From the NCBI GenBank assembly GCA_029891345.1, contig CM057009.1, positions 211,600,709 through 211,664,708 of the forward strand: a stretch of DNA of 64,000 bases, written 5' to 3'. The first letter of the stretch is position 1. Every line of letters starts with the position of its first letter. The notes under the pieces were generated by a model. It saw nothing but the letters and a program-made list of their open reading frames with translations. It was not told where the DNA came from and ran no database searches. This document shows positions 35,209 through 49,000 of this stretch, in pieces. The translations under genes and the position numbers were made by a program. This DNA comes from Dryococelus australis. Its lineage: Eukaryota > Arthropoda > Insecta > Phasmatodea > Phasmatidae.

Positions 35209-37801
35209 AGACCATTATCCATAGTAATTAATAAAACATATTTCTTTAAATTAAACACTTATATAATGTATATTTAGTGAATATATTTTCAGATATAAAT
35301 TGAAAATTCCACTTTTCTGCCTACCTATTAATGATTATGACTAATGGCGGCAAATTTGTTGTTCATTATGAGAGCCACAAGCCAACTACCACACTTGCAG
35401 ATACGCAAAAAAAACGTAGTTTTCCTCTTTTAGATTAAGGAGTGGTGATGAAAACAAGTGACAATAGTCTATTTATTGAACTTTGAACCTTGGGAAAGAA
35501 ATAGTTTTAGCTCATGTTACGTGCGTGATTAAATATTTACGAAATTTAAGTTTAAAAAATAGACTTTCTGACAAATCACTTTTTCTTAATTTTTATTTCT
35601 AAATATTTTTATTCGTCTTGCACCTGATACTAAATCAATTTCACGATACTAAATTTTAATACCATTCCGTATTTTCTTTATAAACGTTTCCGATATTTCG
35701 GTTTATTTAGTTGTGTAAACGAATTTTAAGGTAGCGGCCATCGAGCTGCAAATGATGGAAACCATGATTCCAGATTGTGGTAATACGTCAACACCTTCTG
35801 GCGAATCCTACAGAAAAACTACTTAGTTATAGGTCTTCGCTAATGTAACGTTTTAACGGTTGATTAAGCACTTTTGAAGCTTTCAAAATATCACTGCCCA
35901 TAGCTGTATTCATTTAGACAAAAATGGCAACTGTAATACAGTAAAATTTGCAAAGTATATTATAAAATAAAATGCTATGTCTGAACCTCTCCCAATAAGT
36001 GTAGATTAAGTTATACAATTTTATCTGCCGATTTTTTTTATTTATTTTTTTTATGTATTGTGATAGTACATGTACCTATTAGAAAAGGCATATCTACGTT
36101 TATTTAAGGATTTATCAGTGCTATGAAATTATTATTGTCATTAATCGCGTGACAACGTTAATGAGTAAATATGGGAGAATAATACACAATGGGCTCAAAA
36201 ATTAAATTTATATGCGGCTTTCAAAAGTGTTTAGTAAATCTAAAAATATTGGTTGTTATATTAAAAACTAGAAATTTTTTAAAATTAGATCCATATTTTA
36301 ACGCTATCATAAACAGATACAAATAAAAGGGGGAAACAATTACAGTAATAGAATAAATTATAGGAGAGCGAGTCAAAAATTATCCGCCCTTTGACAGTAC
36401 GAGGCGTTTTATTTAACATGTAGAACACAGTCAGCCATTGCCTCTGTTCCCACTATACTTTCGCTTCCTCGTGGTTTACGATGACAGGAACGTGTTTATT
36501 CAACACAGGTAAAATCCACCTTGTAAATCATTGTTCTTGACTAACTCTCTACCACGAAAGAAAGTTCTTCTCTTATGCCAGATACAGCACTGTAATACAC
36601 GGTTTAAATTGCGCTTTCAATGCTGGTGTACGATGTGTTAGGAAATTATTTGAATGGGACATATTTCCAATTTAAAAAGTGTGAATATTCATAATCATGT
36701 ACTATTTACTGGAATATTTTCTGCACAGACATGTTTATTAATACGATGAAATCAAAATGGTATTTGATAACCGACAGTTTAGACAATTTTTTTAAATTTT
36801 CCGTGTTGAAATATGGATCAATATTATTAATTGGCTTTAATGTTATAAATGCTTCTACAGTATGGGATTTCTTTATATTAGTTACTCTTAAGCTTCATTT
36901 AATTACTGAATAACAACAAACAGCCTATAATTATTTCTGATATTTTAACTCGGTAAGTTGCTTTACCATATTTGTAGTTAGGCCTATGTAATGGAGCTTG
37001 TTTTTCAGATATTTCATTATATAAACATTTTGATAACATTTAATATTATTCATATATAACTGTATGTATAGAATATGTACTATGTGAGATGTTCTTAAAA
37101 ATGACAATTAACGAGAAATGTCAAGCAACATTCAAACAGTGTTTCCAATTGCATAGCTTTTAACGGTTTTGAATTTAGTATCAGCAAAATATTGAATGGT
37201 TGACCAGAGAAAGGTTGTAACCAACGAGAGTATGATTGTTGGTTGATTAATATTAATCGTTTGTGAAGCACTTGTTGCATTGCCATATTTCGTAAAATAC
37301 ACACTACAGTAAAGTAGTTTCAAATCATATGTAAGTATTCATTGGTCTATTCAGACACTACAGGGACTCGGAATAGGCATACAAGATTGAACAGAGAACA
37401 AGTTTGCACCTGCACACATTAGTTAATATTTTTTTCGGTATAGATTTTCTAAGGGCAAGTTATAGTTTAAGAGAAACTCTATAGAGTCGCCTGAAGAACA
37501 GAACTGTATTGCTGCAGGTATTGTGTCGGAATTCAATGCTGTTGTTATTTGTATGTAATACGGAATATTTTTCCGTAGTAAGACTAATGAAAACATATTG
37601 TTCCTTTCTTGCATTTATTCTATATTTTCTGTAAAACGATGTTTCTAATAGTGTGCTGGTTATTGATATATCAGTTTACTTCGTTAAAAAAATCTTGTAC
37701 ATAATAATTAAAGTAATATCCCATTGTAAGTGTAGGTTCGTGGCCATAAATTTGGCATAGTTAAAAAAAATCTAACTGAATATATATATATAACTTTTTA
37801 G
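34178..37801. other. Intron between exons 9 and 10
   Basis: A 3.6 kb AT-rich intron. It has a (TA)n tract at 35171-35205. A piece at 36367-36600 begins GAGCGAGTCAAAAATTATCC, which resembles a mariner-type terminus followed by medium-G+C sequence, but no partner end was found. Nothing else was recognised. Confidence 0.5.
35171..35205. repeat. (TA)n microsatellite
   Basis: About 17 TA dinucleotides. Confidence 0.95.
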
Positions 37802-37861
37802 GTAACAATGGAGATGAAGTCAGAATCCCGAAGAACTTCCATTGTACAAGTTGGAGATAAG
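37802..37861 (+). CDS. Exon 10: RRTS exon (20 codons)
   Basis: Acceptor TAACTTTTTAG, donor GATAAG|GTAAAT. The peptide includes MKSESRRTSIVQVGDK. RRTS fits a basophilic kinase (PKA-type) consensus and is the first of a series in successive exons. Phase 0/0. Confidence 0.8.
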
Positions 37862-40800
37862 GTAAATATATATATTTTTAATATTGAGTTTAGCTGCAAA
37901 GTATAATAGTTTGATTTCTTTACCCAATAATACAAAGTGTAGGGAACATAAAAATGGTCACTTTTACATACAGTCAGTTAAGTGTTTTCAAATTAAATGG
38001 TTCATATATCTGTGCTTAATGAGTCGAGACATGACAGTCACTCAGTAGCATTCGCCCCACATTCAAACATTTCATATACTTCACGGAGCTTCGTTCTACG
38101 ACATTCCAAGGTATCTAGGGTTGTAGAATTGCAAGGGGCTTCTAGTGGCTCTTGTACACCCCCAGTCTAAGCGAAACTTATGTCAGTTGCAATGTTACCC
38201 CCAGTCATGCTGTATAATTACTGCAGCCTCTTCAAATAATTTATGCTATGTGCGGCTATTTTTATTGAAATGAATGTAAATCATTAATTTTTCTCTTAAA
38301 ATATATATGTATGTAGTAAACTTATTTTATAAAAAAGGTAAGTGTGCATGTTTATGTTTCGGTTAGATTTGTAAAAATGAGGCTTTGAAATTTTCTCTGA
38401 AAATGGTGTATTCAGTATTTATTATCCATAATATTAACTCAATACAATTGTTTTGCCGGTCATGATTAATTTTCCATTTGAATAAGTGAGAAGCAAATTG
38501 ATGAATAAAATGGACAACATTTTTGCTTTTCTGAACATAATAAGCAAACTTTTGAATATGTTCATGTTTGCGCATGAACGAATAATTAATATCAAAATTA
38601 AGTAACACATAAAATTTAATTTAAAAAAATTACACAAAATAATTATGTTCGTTAAAAATTAACGTGTTATCATTATTCATGGTTTACCCACATCCACAAT
38701 ATTGCTACGAATAATTTAAACTAACAGCGAGGATTTTTAAGTCAATAACGTTAAATTTTTTGTTATCCTCTTTAGACTAAACATGCATCAAATAGCCTTA
38801 AAAATAAAACGAATCAAGTGGGAGACACTTCGTTTATGTGTAACACATGCTTTTTTTCGAGTGCTAATTACATTTTACAAATGTGTCGCATTTTACAGTG
38901 TCGTTTACGAGAGTGTGGTATTACTGTTACGAGCTTTATGGCAGAGCGGTCCTTCGCTCGACTCTCAATCTCAAACTGCTCACATTTTGGTTGAACGTCA
39001 TTACATTCCCTCCCATTATCCACTTTTGGCTCCGATTTTAGTAAACGAGCTGTAATGCAAAAAAAAATAGAGAATGATAAAAACATTGCGTCCCAATAGA
39101 ACACATTCCCATTCACCCCCTCAAAATATCCCGTCTCACTTTAAACACACTTATTCCATCGTTCTTGCAACTTCCTGATCAATTCAGACATTTCTCTTTA
39201 GTTTGTGTCTTTAGATCCATGAGCGTGACTATTTGATTTTGGGAAAGTGTCGCAAAGTGCCGTATCTGGCGAATAAATTGGATAATGACACACCATACAC
39301 TATTAGACAGAAAATGTTACTCCTGAATCTATGCCCATAAATAGTTTAGTCATAATGGTGAATGATGAAGTTATTCCATACCTCCAGCTGTTTTCTGCGC
39401 ACACTTTTTCCATAATGATGGATTTTGAGAAAAGTGCCGTTTTCTCCTACGAAGAGCAGCTTGACATCCACTAAAAATCTAGAACTTTGTATAAGGATCG
39501 TAATCATATACCAAAGTTTCATCTGTAATTTCTATATTTACCAGAAATCTGGACTCTTAAATGGCACAATCGCACAACGATATGCATGCGAAAATTTCGT
39601 ACACACTACACTCACGTCATGTTCAAATATTTGTTAAGTGCTTTCGAATCAATGAATAAGACATATTTAAGCCCTCAATTTTTTTATAATACACATTTTC
39701 ATATTCGATCTAATAACTTCCATTATTAAATTAAAGATAGTGGGAAAGTTACAAGATGTCTGCACTAATAGGTTCCTTTACTTCAAACAAGCTACATAGC
39801 CCAGGTTGGCAGGACGCCTATATATTGTATAAAGGCAATATAAAAAAAATCAACTTATAACCATGAAGTTGAAGTTCAACTATTAATATGCAAATATAAC
39901 ATTTAATTTTTACGTCTGTAATTTTAACTTGCAAAGAATAAAGTAAAAACTTAAAAGATAATAAAACATTTTTATTCTAGATGTGTGGAATCATATTTTT
40001 ACTAAAATGACACGAGTGTGTTTTTGAAATATTATGTTAATAATTAATCAGCTATTGGTAGCATGTACATGTTTAACCTTGAATTCCCGCATTAAACTGT
40101 AAATAACGAACTGAAGATATATCATTCGCCAATAATAAAAATAAAATTTATTATTTTATTATTGTATTTAGTTTTATTTCATATTTATTAAAACTGCCAG
40201 CATACCAGGTAGTATAATAAATTAAACATGCACGTGCAGTTTCTTTGTTGCTGTTGTAGTAGATAAATACTCTACAGTGTCGCACCTTCATTTATTAATG
40301 TCCTCGCACGGGAAGGACAACTAGAGACCGTGACTTATCTGATATCATCTCAGAGAACACCGAAAATAGTATCATAAATACTTTTGAGAGTCAATTATTG
40401 TCCAGTGCTTAAAAAGAAAATACTTGCTTACAATTAAATATATTTTGACAATTTGAGTGGTTAAGTGTTTATATTTCATTGTTTCTCTTAACATTTATCC
40501 TTTCAGAGTGTTTCAGGAGATTGCATTACATTTTTGGGGTGATAGAGAGTGTTATGTGAAATTTTCTGTCGGGAAACCGACTTGTGTTTACGCCTCGTTC
40601 AAACGTTTAGCATTATTATCAACAAGTGTTTTACGCCCAGCACGAGGGCAGTCCGCAACGCTGCAAGTACCTCCTGCTACTTATCTCCGAGGTAGAGTCG
40701 TTGTGGCGGTGGCGGTAGAAGAAGTAGTGTATTGTGTTCCGTTGTTTTATTATTCTCTTTATTAGTTCACATTTAAAAAATTTACATTCTGATAAACATA

Positions 40801-41109
40801 CGGCATTGCTAGGTATTTATGACATTTTTATTTTATAATAAAAGTGTAAGAAAATAGAATAATCTGCACATTTTTTAAACCAACAGAGCTAGTTTTTTCT
40901 CTTTTTTTTTTCAAACAAAGCAGGTATAGATAGAGAAAATATAAATCTAATTAGAAATTAAAGCTTGAGAAATTCACAAAATTATACAGCAAAAATAATA
41001 TATACGTATATGTAATACATAAATTCTAATTCGGGACTTTGCTGAAAAACTTTTTTTCTATTTGCTTGTGTATAATGGTTTTATAACAAGTTATATTTTT
41101 AAATTACAG
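37862..41109. other. Intron between exons 10 and 11
   Basis: A 3.2 kb intron containing a mariner fossil (about 39100-39640). A medium-G+C stretch at about 40.3-40.76 kb includes an open frame of about 100 codons on the + strand that I do not recognise and regard as non-coding. The rest is AT-rich. Confidence 0.5.
39100..39640 (-). pseudogene. Mariner transposase fossil (C-terminal half)
   Basis: On the - strand, near 39535-39485, ITDETLVYDYDPYTK matches the first-aspartate block of mariner transposases. Near 39175-39114, LQERWNKCV followed after a stop by SETGYFEG matches the conserved C terminus (RW.KC....G.YFEG). The frames between are broken. No inverted termini were identified. Its catalytic block (DYDPYTK) differs from that of the 14.5 kb relic, so the two need not be from the same subfamily. 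Confidence 0.65.
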
Positions 41110-41163
41110 ATTGTAAAAGATGAAGAAAAGGTGGTACAGCAAAGACGAGCGTCAACTCAAAAG
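41110..41163 (+). CDS. Exon 11: RRAS exon (18 codons)
   Basis: Acceptor TTTTTAAATTACAG, donor CAAAAG|GTATGA. The peptide is IVKDEEKVVQQRRASTQK, with an RRAS kinase-type site near the end. Phase 0/0, only 468 bp before exon 12. Confidence 0.8.
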
Positions 41164-41631
41164 GTATGATTTAAATATTTACTATAAAAGCACAAAAACA
41201 AGTATGCATCAGGTTTATTCTGTGTTGGACACAATTAATTTTTAGGCCTTTAAGATACTCTTTCTTTTTATTTAAGGTACTGAATAAAGGAAACTTTTCC
41301 TATATATTGATACAACACTTAAAAATATTTCAAATTAAATTAGTTCTGTCTTTATAATGGATAACTTTCATAACAAAAAAACCCTTATTTGTGTGTTAAA
41401 ATATGTAAATATTCAGAAATTATACGAAATTTTTCTCAAAACACTCACATGAACAACACACATTATTTCTATTGCCAGCTAATAATGAAGACCACCCAAC
41501 ATATACGTAATTTCTGGTCACCCTATTTGGCCACGCTATTTTTTTCTTCACCAAATTCGTTTTTTCTATTTAGCCAATGACACTTTTTAAGAGATAACGG
41601 CTTAGCATTAAATACTTTATTTTGCTTGTAG
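41164..41631. other. Intron between exons 11 and 12
   Basis: A 468-bp AT-rich intron ending in TTTTGCTTGTAG; nothing else seen. Confidence 0.7.
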
Positions 41632-41703
41632 GTTGAAGAGCAAGTAAGTACCCAGGCGGAGCGACGAACCTCCACTATTAAGCAGGCAGCAGTAGAAGAA
41701 AAG
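41632..41703 (+). CDS. Exon 12: RRTS exon (24 codons)
   Basis: Acceptor TTTTGCTTGTAG, donor GAAAAG|GTGAAA. The peptide includes VEEQVSTQAERRTSTIKQ and ends AAVEEK. It shares the VEE...ERRTS layout with exon 10, suggesting exon duplication within the RRxS group. Phase 0/0. Confidence 0.8.
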
Positions 41704-42611
41704 GTGAAAATATTTTACATTATTTTACCTCTTAGTTAGAGAATTTGAACCTATATTTATAATTTTATTATAATGGAAAAATTTTAATAACTATGATTCT
41801 GGCGTTCATATAATTGTTAATATTTGTGTTATTATATTATTACAAATAAGGCATTGAATAGTAAAATTTAATACACTGTTTTTGTGAAAATATTTATCAC
41901 GGAGACTTTAAAACGTTTATTTAGAACATAAAATTCAATTTCAATAAAATATTAAAATATTGAAGAATATTCTTACTTTCTAGAAAAATCAGAATTAATT
42001 CTTTCACAGGCAAACGTTTTCTAATCAAACTGATTTTAATGCATCAACAGACAAGTAAAATTGACACCATGTTTTGATTGCCTTTTAAGTTTACCATTAC
42101 AAGGGATGACATCCGTGCAAGGAAAATATATATATTTTAGGAGAAACCATATACATTCAAATTTTAATCGAATGAAAAGTGGCATTAAATTGAAAATTCA
42201 TCATTTTATACACTACATAGCTAAAATGTGTTTTCTCTTTTGAGTATATAGAGTTTTAGATGTGAAATATTTAGCAACACTAATTAAGGAATAAATAGTT
42301 GCGGAGAACGTTTCTGCGATTTAAGTATTGACAGTACTGACGCTGATATTGGCGATTACAATTGGCAACCATATTATATATTATAAATATTTTATTGCAT
42401 ATAAAATCTACACACCAAACAGAATTCTATTGCACCGGCTGCTGAATCTGCTTCCTATGCACGCCAAATCACATCCTATTTTTAAAATGATAAATCGGTA
42501 CAGCACTGCAAATGTCAAGCGGCTGAAAATTCCTGAAAAACCCTACGGTTGCGCGTTAACGTGTAGTGGCATAAAACATCTTGATAATTTACTTTTCTCT
42601 CAAAGAATACT

Positions 42612-42700
42612 GGGCAGCGGTGGCGTAATTGTGGCTAGTACATTTGGGGCGTAGAAATATGACGCCACTGAGGATTCAATGCCGTACGCCATGTGGTATC
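42612..42700 (+). repeat. SINE head fragment (tRNA-like)
   Basis: Box A-like GGTGGCGTAATTGTGG and box B-like GGATTCAATGCC lie about 45 bp apart, in the same arrangement as the SINE at 26150. Only the 5' part is recognisable. Confidence 0.4.
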
Positions 42701-45045
42701 CCAAAAGAAGACATTAAGTAGCGGCGAAGTTTCGTCAGACAGAGTTACGAATAAATATGCTGTAAATCAGTTGTCACCACTAAACTTCAATGTATGATCC
42801 AAGATAACATTCAGTTACGATCTAGGACCGACACACGTAATTGTGGCATTATTTGTTATCAATGCATGTTTCGAAAGTTCGAAGGATTAAACGAATAAGG
42901 AAGAAGGGTTTACATACAACATGAAGATAAACATCTGTTCGATATGATTTTTTTCCACTTTTGTTCACATAGAAAGTGTAATTTTGCACGCGTATGTATA
43001 GTAATTTACCTGCGTATTAAATTAATCACACATTGGAGGCATGAACTAGAGAGGCGAACTTTCAAGGAATAACTTAGACAGTGTATGTAATTATTTTCTT
43101 ATTATGAGGGAAATTTCGTCGTATAATTCGCGTTTATTTTTTTTTTGTTTTCTTCCTAAGGGTTTATGAAAATAATTTACGTAGAACAGTAGGGAATCTT
43201 TTACGAAGTCCTTGTACAATCCTGTATGAAATTTTCTTCACATCAAATATGTGATGACCTTTTCTTATTTACTTGCACATGCCTCCAAACTCCGGGAATA
43301 ATTAGACATGTTGTCTCTTGCAGGTATGAGGATACTTAAGCTAACTCTCTTCTTGACAGGGTAATATTATATAACACCACGTACTAATATGTGTAACTGT
43401 ATTCCCATCATTTATTTTTTCAAGAATGGTTTTATGAATTTCTACATAAAGACGCACGTTAAATTATATTGTAAAGCTATCACGGTACCCTGTGAAACTC
43501 TTAAATTTAATACTATCAAGTGTATGAAATTACAGTTTATATTACACGGTCTCACATATTCAGTTATATTTTACATTCCTATAGTACAGTTAAATTAATT
43601 ATAAATTGAAATAACACAACACTTAAAAAATGCTGTAGGTTATGTCAGTTCTATGGTGATTTCAGTTACACTTTGTTTAATAATTTAAATTTTATTTATA
43701 TTAAACAAACGAAAATGTTATAATCGAAAAATTTCTGTTAATCTCAACGAATATTCCACCTCAGCTCTTTATGTTGTCGATATGAATATCGAAACTTTTC
43801 GCTCATGAATTATAGGTCTTTTCGTTACTTTGAAGCCTCTATAATGTACTGCAGCAGCTAAATCTCACTGCTGAAAATTTCTAGTCATTAATTGATTATA
43901 GTTTTCGCGAGGTATCTATGAACTGATTGTAAGTCAATGACACGTGGGACCTACATTATTCAAACCCATTTTTATATCTTCTTCCCTCCGGGATACATGT
44001 TTATTTTCTCTAATGGCTATATCCATACTTTTAGTTCGCTTACTCCTTGAAGGTTGATGTTGTTGACCTTAATTCATACTAGGATAGAATATTGTATTTG
44101 GCATCTTATCATTCTGACTCATTCATTCTTTAGTAATAATTCCCTTCAATTTCTTCAAAGACATTTTTCTCACGTTTCATCCATACGAATAAGCTATTCT
44201 TCACTTACACGTATTTCATTACGTATCTTTTCTACGGTTATTTAATAGTGCAGATTTCCCGTTAGCATAGTTTATTTAGAAACTATAACTAAATATTTCA
44301 AAGCAATCTAATAATTTTCAGATGGCAATCCTCTATAGCAAACATCGTCATCATTCAATTTCAATATTGACTTGTCGTTCTATAAATGTTCTTCAGAATA
44401 TTACATTTCATCTTCCGGAGGGCGAGGAATATCTTCACTGCCCGACATCATACAGCGAAAATGTTTTTGTGAACTTATTTATCACCTAAGAAATACACAA
44501 TAAAAGTGAAAAGGCCGGAAATGAACAACTGGTTACATACAATTTTGTTCTAATCGGGACAGGTCTGCCAGACCCTTTCCGCCTGCTTTGACATTGACCA
44601 CCCCGCCTATCTTTTGTCTTGTAAATGCGTTATACTTCATTTACAGTTCAAAACCATAGCGCTGGAACGAATATTTTTTTGGTTGCGCAACTAATCACCC
44701 TAACAATTTCTCATATAATTTTTAATTTTTGGTTTGAATTTATTACCTCACTATTTTACTAATATATTAGTAAATTTGTAAATCTATGAATTAACTTTCG
44801 TTTCCCTAAATATTTTCAAACACACATTCCAAATAATGTAAATTATTAAAAACGCATCGTTAAGAATTTTTCCCGAGAAAATGATTTTCAATTTCAACAA
44901 ATGTTAACTCCAAATGGCCAGCTCAGTATAAGGAAATATTGTAATGAATAAATTTGCCCCAAAAAGAAATTAGATTTTTTTCGCTATAATTGTTCAAATA
45001 GCGCGTTCTTGGGTTTACATATTTTAACATGTTAAAAGTAAACTA

Positions 45046-45282
45046 CCTGGGCTGTTCACGGCAAAGTGAACCCTTTTGAGGCCCTGGTTCATTTATTCCT
45101 GTCAGCCATTTTTTATCCTTCCGCCACTTTTTAAAATAAATAATATCATGTAAGTAATACACGAAGTATATATATTTCACCACATTTGATTGATAACGAT
45201 TGAGCATACAATATAATATATATTGATTATTGTTCCAAATGAGAGGGCTTCAAAAAGTTCTCACTTTACCGTGAATTTCCTG
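45046..45282. mobile_element. MITE family A, copy 2 (237 bp)
   Basis: The left end is CCTGGGCTGTTCACGGCAAA and the right end is the complement of CAGGAAATTCACGGTAAAG. TA lies directly outside both ends (45044-45045 and 45283-45284). It matches the copy at 18827-19061 in ends, length and the internal CTTTTGAGGCCCT block. Confidence 0.75.
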
Positions 45283-46026
45283 TATATAAAATGTGCTCCC
45301 TATTACGCTGTGATATCACTAAACACGATATCTTACGTCGTATAAGTTGTTGTCGCTTCCAACTACATATTAGATTAAGGGAACACATAAAGACGTAATT
45401 CATCGCATCTCAGATACCTATAATTTGATAACACCAGAAGTGCTCCAGCAAACGTTGATAACGTTTCTATAGCCAGTCTGGCCATGTGTGTGTATAAGTA
45501 AACCAAGTTTTGAACACCACGTATATTCTGTCAGGTCCAGCGTGGAATATAAACCTGAATGCAGTCGTCAAGGGTTGTGAACTTTTGTTCCTGACACTTG
45601 TGAAATATCTTCTATGTTGTAATAATGATGATGTGGGTTGTGTATGGCGTTCTGTATGCAGTTTCCCAAAGCGAAGAAGCAAAATCCTATTTGAAATTCA
45701 TGCTAAAGTAATAATGTTTAATTTGTAAACATTTGCTTATTATTTGCCAAGTATTTTTCATTTGCACACTGTCGATGCCCTATAGGTCCATTGCGTAGGA
45801 TAAAACACTTTTTAACCAAATTGCTTATTTCCTGCAGTGAGAGATGAAAGATTTTCTTTGTTAGACCTGTATGTTATAATAAAATTATGGAGAATATACT
45901 GCTCCAAGCTTTATTGGCTACGCTAAACATTTAATGAATTCACTACAGCTATTAATTTATTTAATTATATTAGAAAAGAAAATACGTTGTAGAAAAACTG
46001 TTTTACAATAAATTATTTTATTTCAG

Positions 46027-46074
46027 AAAGAAGAAGAAAGGAGGTCGTCTCTAAAGAAAACAGAGCCACCAAAG
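46027..46074 (+). CDS. Exon 13: RRSS exon (16 codons)
   Basis: Acceptor TTTTATTTCAG, donor CCAAAG|GTATTT. The peptide KEEERRSSLKKTEPPK combines an RRSS kinase-type site with a PEVK-style EPPK end. Phase 0/0. The longest intron of the window follows. Confidence 0.8.
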
Positions 46075-49000
46075 GTATTTATGGTTTTCTGTAGTTAATT
46101 TGTTAAGTTAATAAATATCTATTTTTGTAAGTAGTTTATAATATTGTGTTTAGAGGCAAAGGTTTTTTAATGGAACATGGTAAATTTGTTTGTATCCGTA
46201 GTATCTCACTAGTAAGACAAATATTGGGGCCAATAATATGTATCCTGTCTTATATACATTTCCAGATTCACCAACTTGATAATACTGTAAGATTTCTGTT
46301 TTACTGTCCGTAGCACTGATGTATACGAATAATTTTTAATTGCATAGAAAACAAAACAAACCACTTCAGCATTCGCATTAAGTCCCTACCTAAATGTCCT
46401 TCCACATAGAGATATTTACTTTACCTCTTAATTAGCCAACCTGTTCTACAGTAGTAGGAATAGATGCATATTGAAAAATGTATCTTATCTGAGTACGTAA
46501 ATATGTTAGTATAAACGTAGATAAAGGAGAAAGTAGTCGTATACACTACGTAGCCAATTGTCTCGTGGAAACCCATTTCTCTTGGTTCAAGTGGAGCCAG
46601 CTGTGAATAGACATAATTCGGATGTAATAACATCATACGCTATTCTTGGTTATGATCTCCGCTAAATTATGGTAAAAAATTGCAGAATTATTTAATGTTC
46701 TTCCTGTATAAAGGTGAATGGTGGACTTGGTTAATCAAGTGAGTCTGGCACAAAAAAACGAAGACACATATTATCCAAAATATGTTTTACTGGTTTCAGA
46801 CCAGAGGTTCGAGCGTTCTAGTAAAGTAGTCTCACCTATTGACTTTAAACCACTACGCAAGTGACCTTGCTTTATGGAAACGAGAATTATCGTGCTCATA
46901 TGCAAACAATAACGCAGTGTTGAAAGCATATAGTTGTCCAAAAAATATCGATGCATATAGCATTTCATCGAGCTATAGAATATAAAACTTAATTTCATCC
47001 TTATGAGAGAGGAATCCGCAGACTCCTACTGCCATAAAATTTCGCCATCGACAGAATCACTTAGGTAAATATCGTTCGCCAGGGAGTTTTTCTTTATTGT
47101 CGTTGTGCTTGATGCTCGTTTCTTTTAATATGTTTTATTGCTAAGGCGTCATTTATCCAAGTAACACAACCCACATCAATAAAGAGACTAAATATTTTCT
47201 GTACAGTTTTTCTTTCATAGTTAAACATTTGAAGATGGTCACGGCAAAATATTAACCTGTAATGTGCATAACATGCCATGTCGTAAATAATGTATATTTT
47301 ATTGCCTTTGGAAATACACCTATAAATACATTATCAATACCTAAGTCATAAAACTGACCTGAATATGGTTGAAATTGGTGAACGTTTATATATTATGTTT
47401 TTCGAAATACAGCAGCATTGTTTCGACTGTTTAATAATGTAAACAAAGCATTATGCATTTGGAAAAAAAAGCTTCACATAGTAATATTTTTGTTTACATA
47501 TAGCACAAGGAAGTGTTACAGATACCTGAAAGTATAACTTTAGAAGGGCTTCAGTAAAGTGTGAATTTAATGTGCCTGGACTAGGGTTTTCTATCATTAA
47601 GAGTAACTGCGGAATGTTTAAAAGGTTTGATTCTCGAACACAGGTCCCAACACCACCTGCCAGCATTCTTTTCCATTGTATGTATATTAAATGTTTCATT
47701 ACATTTAAACACAAGCATGCACACAGTCATAAATATACGAACTAACACCATTATAAATGCGTGGGAAAATTTTTACATCTCACGCTTACGTGGAATTTTA
47801 TTGTCTACCACATTGTTGCAACAATTCAGCATTCCAAATCACAATTACTTAAAAATTTCATTTTTGCTGGTGTGTTTTCATGGGCAGGATTCACGGAATA
47901 CCTATTTATCAGGTCGATGAATTAGTTGTTTACATGACCTTGATCTCTGATTACCAAGACCTTGAATTCTAGTGATCTTCAATTTTATGGCCCTAAAATG
48001 ACATCAACACTGAGCATTATTAAAACTTTTTAAATGTTAGAAAATTACAATTTCTATAAAACTGAAAAGTAAATGGCACATTTCAAAAATTAAAATTTGT
48101 TTTAAAAACTAATAATATTTTAAACCACTTACATAGAGGAAGTACTAGTTTTGAGCACGCCCTATGTATTCATCACATCGTGTGTTATGTTCGAATCAAA
48201 AATACGTTATGTTCGTCTCTCTACGAGTGTACACCCAACCCGACACTGATAGTACAATATTCACAAACAGAATGATCAAATACATCAACACTAGTTGATA
48301 ATTATATCTACAATTGCTTTACTTCCACCCAAGGTATAAAGTTATTTTCTCCAGCCGTAACGAGCATGACAGAGAAAACATTAATCAAAACACTTGTAGG
48401 TGTATCAGCTGGATCATAGCCATTATGCGAAACCTCGTTCGTAATAGTCGCATCAAATTCATTATGCATATTCTTTCAAATATGCTATACTGGAGTCAGT
48501 TACAACAGCATAAGAAAATTGTAATATTATTCTATCATAAATTTTCTTTTAAAATAATTATGCAATGGTACAATGAACAAACTGAAATAAACTGCAATAT
48601 TCGATATCAAGTAATATAAGCAAAGTGCAATGTACGGTTACTGTTTGATAAATTAAAAGCCATATAATATGCCATACATGTATTGAAATGTGTTATTAGG
48701 ATTGTGCGTCTCAGTTATGAAAAAGATCATACGATATACATTCAGAGCGGTCAGTAATCAGCACAGGTACTTCAGATTTGAGGTAGTGTTTGCATATGAA
48801 TATTATAAACAAAGTTTCAGCAGTTCTGTAGTTCAAATTGCGACCCGATGTTAATAACCTTTTGAGGGTGTATCTGTAGATTAATTTCTCACAAATAGTA
48901 TGCTTAAAAACAGCTCCAATAACAGTTCCCTTCAGTTATCAGTGGAGAGGTATGCTGGCAATGACATAAAGGCCAGAGTTTGAAACCAGAATGACAATTT

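Larger units (their letters stand above)
41704..46026. other. Intron between exons 12 and 13
   Basis: A 4.3 kb intron with a SINE head fragment (42612-42700) and the second MITE family A copy (45046-45282). Remaining sequence is AT-rich and unrecognised. Confidence 0.55.

Noticed and set aside
36367..36600. Possible mariner end (GAGTCAAAAATTATCC)
   Set aside because: No complementary end, target duplication or transposase frame was found, so it is mentioned only in the intron entry.
40457..40765. 102-codon open frame after a TTTCAG acceptor-like site
   Set aside because: Composition is hydrophobic and unlike the PEVK exons, no in-frame donor is convincing, and it contains its own stop.
47600..47660. 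tRNA-like GGTTTGATTCTCGAACA
   Set aside because: A box B-like word without a box A or cloverleaf; not a tRNA gene or clear SINE.
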